In this document: positions 15,863 through 22,863 of the stretch, one piece after another | Layout: each line of letters opens with the position of its first letter | How positions within the stretch are numbered: position 1 is the first letter of the stretch | Assembly (NCBI RefSeq): GCF_039535235.1 | Contig: NZ_BAAAWU010000001.1 | Coordinates: 4,402,001 to 4,466,000, forward strand | DNA from: Streptomyces roseoviridis | Lineage (GTDB): Bacteria > Actinomycetota > Actinomycetes > Streptomycetales > Streptomycetaceae | Reading direction: 5' to 3' | Length of the DNA: 64,000 nucleotides | Notes under the pieces: generated by a model | What the model saw: the letters and a program-made list of their open reading frames with translations, nothing else | Databases searched by the model: none | What the model was told of the DNA's origin: nothing | Translations under genes and position numbers: made by a program

Positions 15863-16558
15863 GTGGCACAACAGGAGCGGGCCATCCGCACACGCCAGAA
15901 GATCGTGATGGCCGCCGCCGAACTCTTCGACGAGGTCGGCTACGAGGCCGCGACGATCTCCGAGGTCCTCAAGAAGTGCGGCGTCACCAAGGGGGCCCTG
16001 TACTTCCACTTCTCCTCCAAGGAGGAGCTCGCCCAGGAGGTCCTCGCCGGCCAGGTCGCCGCGCTGCCGCCGGTGCCCCGGCGTGAGCTCCACCTCCAGC
16101 AGTTCACCGACGAGGCGCTGGTCCTCGCCCATCTGCTGCACCTCGGCGACCCCATGGTGCGCGGCAGCGTCCGCCTCACCGTGGACCAGGGATCGCCGCA
16201 CGACGGCCTCGACCGGCGCGTTCCCATGCAGGGGTGGATCGACCACAATGTGGACGTCCTCACCCGGGCCAAGGACGCCGGGGAGCTGCTGCCGCACGTC
16301 GACATCCCCTCCGCCGCCACCCTGTTCGCCGGGAGTTTCACCGGAGTTCAGGTGCTGTCCAAGATCATGACGAACCATGCCGACCTGGTGGAGCGGGTGG
16401 CCGACCTCATGCGGACGCTCCTGAGCGCCATCGCCGTCCCCGGAGTGCTGCTCCGCCTGGACTTCACCTCCGGGCGCGCGGAGCGGGCGTACGGGGAGGC
16501 CGTACGGCTGCGCGAGACGCCGGCGGCGATCCCGGACGCGAGCCCGGCGACCGCCTGA
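15863..16558 (+). CDS. avaR1: gamma-butyrolactone/avenolide receptor (AvaR1/ScbR-like)
   Basis: A 231-residue receptor that represses its targets until hormone binds. Helix-turn-helix: QERAIRTRQKIVMAAAELF, then GVTKGALYFHFSSKEELA. The ligand-domain signatures of true receptors are present: Trp125 in RVPMQGWIDHN, matching the conserved receptor Trp, and GSFTGVQVLSK at about 157-167. GTG 15863 has GGAGG six bases upstream; an ATG at 15858 is out of frame. It is divergent from the Aco-like gene and followed 101 bp later by a P450, the aco-avaR1-cyp17 order of S. avermitilis. Of the four receptor-like genes here, this one looks most like a genuine hormone receptor. Confidence 0.9.
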   Translation: MAQQERAIRTRQKIVMAAAELFDEVGYEAATISEVLKKCGVTKGALYFHFSSKEELAQEVLAGQVAALPPVPRRELHLQQFTDEALVLAHLLHLGDPMVRGSVRLTVDQGSPHDGLDRRVPMQGWIDHNVDVLTRAKDAGELLPHVDIPSAATLFAGSFTGVQVLSKIMTNHADLVERVADLMRTLLSAIAVPGVLLRLDFTSGRAERAYGEAVRLRETPAAIPDASPATA

Positions 16559-16659
16559 CGGGGCATCACCACAGGGGAGGGGAAGCCCGGTTCTCCTCGG
16601 TTGCGTGTGCGGTGGGGGCACGCACGGAACGCAGGCACACCCGAATGGAGAGAGCACAC

Positions 16660-17895
16660 ATGGACACGGCTTCCTGCCCCTACGCGCTGGACGTGACCGG
16701 TCGAGACCTGGCCGGCGAGGCCGCCGTACTGAGGGAACGCGGCCCCGCCGTCGAGATCGAACTGCCCGGCGGCGTCCGCGCCTGGGCCGTCGTCGGCCAG
16801 GAACACGTCGAGCGGCTCCTCGTCGACCCCCGCGTCTCCAAGGACGCCCGGCGCCACTGGCCCGCCTTCGTCGAGGGCCGGATCACCCCCGAGTGGCCGC
16901 TCTACCCGTGGGTCGCCAACGAGAACATGCTCTTCTCCTACGGGGCCGAGCACGCCCGGCTGCGCCGCCTGGTCGCCGCCGCGTTCACCGCCCGCCGCAC
17001 CGCCGCCCTGCGGCCCCGGGTCGAGGAGATCGCGAGCGCCCTCCTCGACGGGCTCGCCGGCCGCCTCGCCACCGGTGAGACCGTCGAACTGCGCACCGGA
17101 TACGCCGATCCGCTGCCGCTGCAGGTCATCTGCGAGCTCTTCGGCGTCGCCGAGGGGGCCGCCCGCGACGAACTCACCGCCGCCCTGCGCACGGTCTTCA
17201 GCTCCAGCGTCAGCGCCGAGACCATGGAGGCCGCGCGCGGCACCGCCTTCCGGCTGCTCGGCGAGCTCGTGGCCGCCCGCCGGCAGGAGCCGGGCGACGA
17301 CCTGACCTCCTCCCTGATCGCCGCCCGCGACGGCGCCGACGCCCTCACCGAGAACGAACTCCTCGGCTCGCTCTTCCTGTTGATCGCCGCGGGACAGGAC
17401 ACCACCGCCACCCTCGTCGTCAACGCCACCGCCGCGCTGCTGACCCACCCCGACCAGCTGGCCCACGTCCGGGCCGGCCGCGCCACCTGGGACGACGTGG
17501 TCGACGAGACCATGCGCACCCACAGCCCCGCCGCCTACTCGCCGCTGCGCTTCGCCGTCGAGGACATCGAGCTCGACGGGGTGAAGATCGCCCAGGGCGA
17601 CCCCATCCTCGTCAACTTCGCCGCCGCCGGCCTCGACCCGCGGCGCTACGGGGCCGACGCCGCCCGCTTCGACCTGCTGCGCACCGACCGCGACGTCCTC
17701 GGCTTTGGTCACGGCGTGCACCGGTGCCTGGGCGCCCCGCTCGCGACCCTGGAGGCCACGGTCGCCCTCGCCGCCCTCTTCGAGCGCTTCCCCGACCTGG
17801 AACTGGCCTGCCCGCCCGAGGAACTGACCGCGCTGCCGACCTTCCTGCTCAACGGCTACGGGGCCCTGCCCGTACGGATTCCGGCCCGCGTCTGA
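16660..17895 (+). CDS. cyp17: cytochrome P450, avenolide-type (Cyp17-like)
   Basis: A 411-residue soluble bacterial P450. Visible are the I-helix oxygen-binding motif AGQDT (residues 244-248), ExxR as ETMR (283-286) and the heme loop FGHGVHRCLG with Cys356 as iron ligand. There is no membrane anchor. By gene order it should hydroxylate or oxidise the product of the Aco-like oxidase in hormone synthesis; the substrate is inferred. ATG 16660 has GGAGAG nine bases upstream; ATG 16645 is in frame but lacks a site. A ferredoxin partner is not encoded nearby. A strong hairpin follows nine bases after the stop. Confidence 0.9.
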   Translation: MDTASCPYALDVTGRDLAGEAAVLRERGPAVEIELPGGVRAWAVVGQEHVERLLVDPRVSKDARRHWPAFVEGRITPEWPLYPWVANENMLFSYGAEHARLRRLVAAAFTARRTAALRPRVEEIASALLDGLAGRLATGETVELRTGYADPLPLQVICELFGVAEGAARDELTAALRTVFSSSVSAETMEAARGTAFRLLGELVAARRQEPGDDLTSSLIAARDGADALTENELLGSLFLLIAAGQDTTATLVVNATAALLTHPDQLAHVRAGRATWDDVVDETMRTHSPAAYSPLRFAVEDIELDGVKIAQGDPILVNFAAAGLDPRRYGADAARFDLLRTDRDVLGFGHGVHRCLGAPLATLEATVALAALFERFPDLELACPPEELTALPTFLLNGYGALPVRIPARV

Positions 17896-17903
17896 GAGTC
17901 ACG

Positions 17904-17939
17904 CCGTGGGGGCCGGGGCGCGCCGCCCCGGCCCCACGG
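17904..17939 (+). terminator. hairpin terminator after the P450
   Basis: A GC-rich stem of about 16 bp (CCGTGGGG-CC-GGGGCG paired with its complement, one bulged G) and a 3-base loop, nine bases after the P450 stop. Confidence 0.75.
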
Positions 17940-17968
17940 ACCCAAGTCCCCGGTCCGCCCCTGCCGTT

Positions 17969-17994
17969 CGGTTTTTCCGTCGACCGGAAAACCG
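17969..17994. promoter_or_regulatory. ARE-like operator before the fourth receptor gene
   Basis: Arms TTTTCCG (17973-17979) and CGGAAAA (17985-17991) with a 5-base spacer; CGG/CCG extend the palindrome outward with one extra T on the left. A further CCGGTTTGTTACAG half-site lies at 18000-18013. About 80 bp upstream of the TTG start at 18074. Confidence 0.7.
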
Positions 17995-18073
17995 CTCACC
18001 CGGTTTGTTACAGTGGGTGCGGAAAAGTGACATGTGTTGGCGCCCCCCGGCGTAGTGACGGAGTGAGTCCCCC

Positions 18074-18877
18074 TTGGCCAAGCAGGAGCGGGCGATCCGA
18101 ACCCGCAACGCCCTCGTCGAGTCGGCCGCCGAGCTCTTCGACCGGGACGGCTTCGAGGTCGCGTCCCTCGCGACCATCAGTGCCCGCGCCGGAGTCAGCA
18201 GCGGAGCCCTGCACTTCCACTTCCCCAGCAAGGCGGCCCTGGCCGACGCGGTCGTCGCGGCGGCCGCCGAGCGGCTGGTGCGCATCACCCGGGAGCGCGA
18301 GACGCTTCCGCTGCAGGCCCTGATCGACGCCAGCCACGAACTCGTCCAGGGCCTGCGGTCCGACGCGGTGCTGCGCGCCGGCTTCGACCTGAGCGCCGCC
18401 CCGGAGCGCACCAGGACGGCGCGGGACCTGCGCCGGCAGTGGCGCGAGTGGGTCGAGTCCCTCGTCGTACGGGCCGAGCGGGCGGGGCTGTTGGCCCCGG
18501 ACGTGGCCGCCCGTGACGTGGCGGCGGCGGTGGTGGCGGTGGCCGCCGGGCACGAGGCCCTCGGCCACCAGGATCCGCGCTGGCTGGAGCGGGCACCGCT
18601 GACCCGGTTCTGGGCGTTCCTGCTGCCGCGCGTGGTCGGTGCCGCCCGGGTCGGCCTGTTCGTCGCCTCGGGCGATCCGGAGGCGGAGCCCGCGCCCGAG
18701 CCCCGGACGGCCACCGCGCCCCTCGCCGAGCCCGCGCCCGCCTCCGCGCCCGCGCCCCTCGCCGAGCCCGCGCCCGCCTCCGAGCCCGCGCCGGCCGCGC
18801 GCGCCACCGAGCCCCTTCCCGGGCCCGCCCGCGAGCGTGCCCACGGCCCCTCGACGGGGGCCGACGTCCGCTCTTGA
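18074..18877 (+). CDS. butyrolactone receptor-like TetR regulator with Ala/Pro-rich tail (AvaR2 position)
   Basis: A 267-residue TetR regulator of the receptor group. QERAIRTRNALVESAAELF and GVSSGALHFHFPSKAALA form the DNA-binding domain. A Trp is present in the region of the receptor Trp (LRRQWREWVESL), but the FTG(V/M)Q segment is replaced by VAVAAGHEALG, as in pseudo-receptors of the ScbR2/AvaR2 class. About 65 extra C-terminal residues are a low-complexity tail of repeated PLAEPAPAS-type units, longer than usual for the family. The start is TTG 18074 with GGAG about 12 bases upstream. Its place after the P450 matches avaR2 near cyp17. A strong palindrome precedes it. Confidence 0.87.
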   Translation: MAKQERAIRTRNALVESAAELFDRDGFEVASLATISARAGVSSGALHFHFPSKAALADAVVAAAAERLVRITRERETLPLQALIDASHELVQGLRSDAVLRAGFDLSAAPERTRTARDLRRQWREWVESLVVRAERAGLLAPDVAARDVAAAVVAVAAGHEALGHQDPRWLERAPLTRFWAFLLPRVVGAARVGLFVASGDPEAEPAPEPRTATAPLAEPAPASAPAPLAEPAPASEPAPAARATEPLPGPARERAHGPSTGADVRS

Positions 18878-18966
18878 CCGGCACGGCGGCCGCGCATAGC
18901 GTCGCTTCCCGGTCCGCGCCCGGGGCGGGACGGCAGAACGCAGGGAAGACGGAAAGAGGGCCCACC

Positions 18967-20652
18967 GTGGTCGAGTCGCACACGGACGCGCCCATCCCGC
19001 CCCTCGCCCCGCCGTGCCCCGACCCGCTCACCGCGCCCGGCGCCCCCTTCGCCGTCGAGGACGGCGTCTACACCGGCGGCCCCCGGACCCTGCGCGAGTT
19101 CGTGGAGGCCGTCTGGGGCTTCGGCGACCGGCCCTTCCTCGTCTCCGAGGACGGCGTGACGAGTTACCGGGAGTTCTTCGACGCCGCCTGCGGCCTCGCC
19201 CGCCGGCTCGTCGACGTGCACGGCCTGCGCCCCGGTGACCGCGCCGTCGTCGCGATGCGCAACCACCCGGAGTGGCAGGTCGCCTTCTGGGCCGCGCAGC
19301 TCGCCGGGCTGGTCGCCGTCCCGCTCAACGCCTGGTGGACCGCGCACGAGTTCGCCCACGCCCTCGACGACTGCGCCCCCGGCGTCCTGCTCGTGGACGG
19401 CGAGCGGGTGGAGCGCGTGGCCGCCTGGGCCGCGGCCCGCTCCGTACCCGCGATCGTCTTCCACCCGGAGCCGGACCGTCCGCTGCCCGGTGGCTTCGAG
19501 CGCTACGTCCCCGACACCGATCCGTTCCTCGGGCCGCCGCCCGTGGACGTGCTGCCCGAGCACGACGCCACGATCTTCTACACCTCCGGCACCACCGGCC
19601 GCCCCAAGGGCGCCGTCGCCACCCACCTCGCCCAGGCCGGTGCCGCGACGCACCCCCGCTACTTCGCCGCCGTCTCCGCGCTCCGCCGCGGCGAACGGCC
19701 CGGCGCCGGGCCCGCGCCGGTCTCCCTGACCACCTTCCCCTTCTTCCACGTGGCCGCCTTCACCTCCTTCTACTCGGTCATGGCGGCCGGCGGCACGCTC
19801 GTCCTCATGCGCAAGTGGGACCCGGCCAGGGCCCTGGAGCTGATCCGCGCCCACCGCGTCACCCATTACGCCGGCGTCCCCACCACCGCCCTCCAGCTGC
19901 TCGACCTCGCCGAGCGCACCGGCGACCCGCTGGAGTCGCTCACCCTGATCAGCACCGGCGGCGCGCCCGCCCCGGCCGGGCTCACGGCCCGCCTCGCCGC
20001 CCGGTACGGCGAGCGGATCGAGCCCCGCAACGGCTACGGCCTCACCGAGACCTGCGGCGGTGTGCTCGCCCACTTCGGCGCCGAGTACCGGGCCCACCCC
20101 GAGAGCGCGGGCCGGCCCGCCCCGGCGGTCGAGGTGCGGATCGAGCGGCCGGACGCCGAGGGCGTCGGTGAGCTGTGGCTGCGCGGCCAGTCCCTGTTCC
20201 GCGGCTACTGGGGCGACGAGGCCGCCACCCGCGCCGCCTTCGCCCCGGACGGCTGGTTCCGCACCGGCGACCTCGCCCGCCTGTGCGACGGCCGGGTCAC
20301 CATCGTCGACCGGGTCAAGGACATGGTGATCCGGGGCGGCGAGAACGTGTACTGCGTCGAGGTCGAGGAGGTGCTCCAGCGCCATCCGGCCGTCGCCGAG
20401 GCCGCGGTCCTCGGCCTCGCGCACCCCGAGCTCGGCGAGGAGGTGGCGGCCGTGGTCCGGTTCCGGCCCGGCGCGACGGCCGGCGCCGAGGAGCTGCGGG
20501 CCCACGTGGCGGCGCGGCTCGCCGCCTTCAAGGTGCCGGCCCACGTCCTCGTACGGGAGGCGGAGCTGCCCCGCAACGCGACCGGGAAGATCCTCAAGCG
20601 CGAGCTGCGCGAGGCGATGGCGGCTCAGGAGCGCGAGACGCGGATCCGGTAG
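18967..20652 (+). CDS. class I adenylate-forming acyl-CoA ligase
   Basis: A 561-residue AMP-dependent acyl-CoA synthetase that activates a carboxylic acid with ATP and transfers it to CoA. Motifs in order: P-loop YTSGTTGRPKGA, GYGLTETCGG, GWFRTGDLARL with DRVKDMVIRGGENVY, and the C-terminal catalytic lysine segment PRNATGKILKREL. GTG 18967 follows a GGAAAGAGG stretch. It lies 89 bp after the AvaR2-like gene on the same strand, so it could activate a fatty acid for the nearby oxidase; this is inferred and the substrate is unknown. Its last 28 bases overlap the 3' end of the converging protease gene. Confidence 0.88.
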   Translation: MVESHTDAPIPPLAPPCPDPLTAPGAPFAVEDGVYTGGPRTLREFVEAVWGFGDRPFLVSEDGVTSYREFFDAACGLARRLVDVHGLRPGDRAVVAMRNHPEWQVAFWAAQLAGLVAVPLNAWWTAHEFAHALDDCAPGVLLVDGERVERVAAWAAARSVPAIVFHPEPDRPLPGGFERYVPDTDPFLGPPPVDVLPEHDATIFYTSGTTGRPKGAVATHLAQAGAATHPRYFAAVSALRRGERPGAGPAPVSLTTFPFFHVAAFTSFYSVMAAGGTLVLMRKWDPARALELIRAHRVTHYAGVPTTALQLLDLAERTGDPLESLTLISTGGAPAPAGLTARLAARYGERIEPRNGYGLTETCGGVLAHFGAEYRAHPESAGRPAPAVEVRIERPDAEGVGELWLRGQSLFRGYWGDEAATRAAFAPDGWFRTGDLARLCDGRVTIVDRVKDMVIRGGENVYCVEVEEVLQRHPAVAEAAVLGLAHPELGEEVAAVVRFRPGATAGAEELRAHVAARLAAFKVPAHVLVREAELPRNATGKILKRELREAMAAQERETRIR

Positions 20653-21899
20653 CCGCCGGTGGCCGCGTCCTCGCCGAGGACGGTGATGCGGACGCCGTTG
20701 GTCCGGTCGGTGAAGGTCTCGCCCGTGCGGAACGGGGCGTCCGACAGCTCGGCGTGGACGTTGGGCCGCCGGGTGCAGCCGCCGGTGCCCTCGTCGCTGT
20801 CGGCGACGGTGACCGGCCCGTGCCCGGTGTCGACGTCCGTGTCGACCCGGTAGACGAGCACGCCCGGCTTGCAGACCGCCTCGTCGTTGCCCTCGCGGGT
20901 GCGCACCTCGGCCGCGTAGCCGGAGGTGCCGGAGAGCGGCACGAAGGCCAGCTTGCGGCCGCCGGACCGGGCGAGCGGGGTGAGGGTGAACTCGGCGTCG
21001 CCGGTCCGCGAGGCGCAGCCGACCTGCTCGTCGTCGAGCCAGCCCAGCTTCCACTTGTGCCAGCCGAGCAGGTCGTTGTTGGCCCCCCAGTCCTCGGACA
21101 TGATGTCCCAGTGCCCGACCGTGCCGCCGCCGTCGACGGTGTAGAGGTCGGGAAGGCCGAAGACGTGGCCGTTCTCGTGCGGCAGCACCCGGTAGCCGGT
21201 CTGCGCGTACGTCCCGGAGCCGTCGTCCTGACGGCTGTAGACGAAGGACGTGTTGGCGAGCGGGACGCCGTCCGCGTAGGGCGCGTCACCGTTGCCGGAG
21301 AAGGTCACGGACAGCACGGTGTCGAGGGCCGAGGGCCCGGCGTTCGGGGTGACGAGGACGTTCACCAGGTCGTACGCGCTGAAGTCCACCTTCGCGTCGG
21401 CGGCCTTCACGAGGTCCTCGACGAGCCTGCGGTAGCCCGGCTCGTACGGCGCGCCGCGCTCGACCCCGTACGAGGCGAAGGGGCGGGGCATCCGCAGCCA
21501 GTCGGGTATCGGGGCCTCCGGGTGGTACGTGAGGCGGCCGTAGGAGCTGACGCGGAACCAGTCGGCGGTCTGCGGGAAGAACTCGCGGAAGCGGTTCATG
21601 GCCGTGCCCTGCCCGGGGGCGTCGGAGAAGTCGACCATCAGGTTGAGGGCCCTGATCCGGCCGGTGGAGCGGGCGTAGCCGGGTGCGGTGGGCAGCCCCT
21701 CCGACATCTGCACACCCATCGTCGTGGCGATCCGGCACGGTTCCAGCGGCGAGTCCCGGGGCGCCGCGGCCACGGGGCCCGCCGAGGCGGGGGCCGGGCC
21801 GGGCAGGGTCGAGCTGGCGGTGGCCAGGGCGGCGAGCGCGAGGGCGGTCACCGAAGCCAGGGCGATGGGCCTGCGTATCCGTCGGCGGGTCTCCTGCAT
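20625..21899 (-). CDS. secreted M6-family zinc metalloprotease
   Basis: A 424-residue secreted metalloprotease of the M6 (immune inhibitor A-like) type. An N-terminal signal peptide has Arg residues at 5-10 and a hydrophobic core ALASVTALALAALA, with a likely cleavage near residue 40-47. The zinc motif HENGH is at 241-245, followed by GLPDLY with Asp251, and DIMSEDWG downstream matches the family Met-turn region. ATG 21899 has GAGAGG upstream and gives a proper signal peptide; the longer frame from 22013 does not. It converges on the acyl-CoA ligase with a 28-bp overlap and diverges from the TetR gene at 22117. Confidence 0.87.
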   Translation of the reverse strand: MQETRRRIRRPIALASVTALALAALATASSTLPGPAPASAGPVAAAPRDSPLEPCRIATTMGVQMSEGLPTAPGYARSTGRIRALNLMVDFSDAPGQGTAMNRFREFFPQTADWFRVSSYGRLTYHPEAPIPDWLRMPRPFASYGVERGAPYEPGYRRLVEDLVKAADAKVDFSAYDLVNVLVTPNAGPSALDTVLSVTFSGNGDAPYADGVPLANTSFVYSRQDDGSGTYAQTGYRVLPHENGHVFGLPDLYTVDGGGTVGHWDIMSEDWGANNDLLGWHKWKLGWLDDEQVGCASRTGDAEFTLTPLARSGGRKLAFVPLSGTSGYAAEVRTREGNDEAVCKPGVLVYRVDTDVDTGHGPVTVADSDEGTGGCTRRPNVHAELSDAPFRTGETFTDRTNGVRITVLGEDAATGGYRIRVSRS

Positions 21900-22031
21900 G
21901 CGGTCGCCTCTCTGTCCGCGCGCCGGTGCGATCGGCGCCGTGCGATCAGCCTGAGCGGGCCGCCCGGGAGGCGCGCGCCGAGTGACCCGACCGGGCGATG
22001 TGACGCAGGTCACTCACATGGCGGGAAATAA

Positions 22032-22088
22032 CCGGGGACTCGTTCCCCGTTCTGCCCTGTGTCCGCGAAACGGGGAACGAGTCCCCGG
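22032..22088. promoter_or_regulatory. 20-bp perfect inverted repeat, double operator before TetR/MFS pair
   Basis: Arms at 22032-22051 and 22069-22088 are exact reverse complements (outer bases CCGGGGACTCG..., inner ...CCGTT) separated by 17 bases. Each arm is itself a near-palindrome GGGGA-N5-TCCCC, so this is either two tandem TetR operator sites or a long hairpin in the TetR leader. It ends 28 bp before GTG 22117. Confidence 0.8.
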
Positions 22089-22116
22089 ATCACTTCACCA
22101 GCAGGGAGACAGCGAC

Positions 22117-22788
22117 GTGAGCACCAGCACCGGTACGGCGGCCGCGGCGCCCCCGCGCCGTGCGGCCCGCCCGCGGGCCGACGCCCTGCGCAACCGCGAG
22201 CGGCTCGTGACCGCGGCCCGGGAGATGTTCGTCGAGTCCGGCCCCCAGGTGCCCCTGGACGAGATCGCCCGCCGCGCCGGAGTCGGCAACGCCACGCTCT
22301 ACCGCAACTTCCCCGAGCGCGCCGACCTCGTCCACGAGGTCGTCCTCTCCCTCATGGCCCGCGTCGCCGAGCGCGCCCGCGAGGCCGCCGAGCAGGAGAG
22401 CGACGCCTTCGCCGCCGTCCGCCGCTTCGCCCACGCCGCCGCCGACGAGCGGGTCGGCGCCCTGTGCCCGATGCTCGACGGCGACTTCGACAAGGAGCAC
22501 CCGGAGCTGCGCGCCGAGCGCGAGCGGCTGGAGGAGGCCGTCCACGGCCTCGTCGTCCGGGCGCAGGAAGCCGGGCGGATGCGGGCCGACGTGAGCGTCG
22601 TCGACCTGATGGTCGCGCTCTTCCAGCTGACCCGGCCGCTGCCCGGCACGGCCTGCTCGCACATGGACCGCTTCGTCCACCGCCATCTGCGGCTGTTCCT
22701 CGACGGCCTGGAGGCCCCGGCCCGCTCCGCCCTGCCCGGCGCGCCCGCGACCCTGGAGGACCTGAGGCGCGAAGCCTGCGGCGCCTGA
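22117..22788 (+). CDS. TetR-family repressor of an efflux pump
   Basis: A 223-residue TetR regulator. RNRERLVTAAREMFVESG and GVGNATLYRNFPERADLVHEV form the helix-turn-helix, and the C-terminal domain has the PLPGTACSHMDRFVHRHLRLF end common in regulators of drug efflux. GTG 22117 has GGGAG seven bases upstream; in-frame sequence further upstream runs through the inverted repeat and is not taken as coding. It lies 75 bp before an EmrB/QacA-type MFS gene on the same strand, the usual arrangement for a self-regulated exporter. The double palindrome at 22032-22088 is its probable operator. The ligand is unknown. Confidence 0.9.
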   Translation: MSTSTGTAAAAPPRRAARPRADALRNRERLVTAAREMFVESGPQVPLDEIARRAGVGNATLYRNFPERADLVHEVVLSLMARVAERAREAAEQESDAFAAVRRFAHAAADERVGALCPMLDGDFDKEHPELRAERERLEEAVHGLVVRAQEAGRMRADVSVVDLMVALFQLTRPLPGTACSHMDRFVHRHLRLFLDGLEAPARSALPGAPATLEDLRREACGA

Positions 22789-22863
22789 GCCGCCCCGACC
22801 GAACGCACCCCCCGCCCCGTACGTCCTTTTTTCACCCTTCCGCGCCAAGAGGTGGCTACCCCC

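Noticed and set aside
17899..21054. 1051-residue minus-strand frame across the fourth receptor and acyl-CoA ligase
   Set aside because: It runs antisense through two recognisable genes and the protease 3' end in other frames; no domain.
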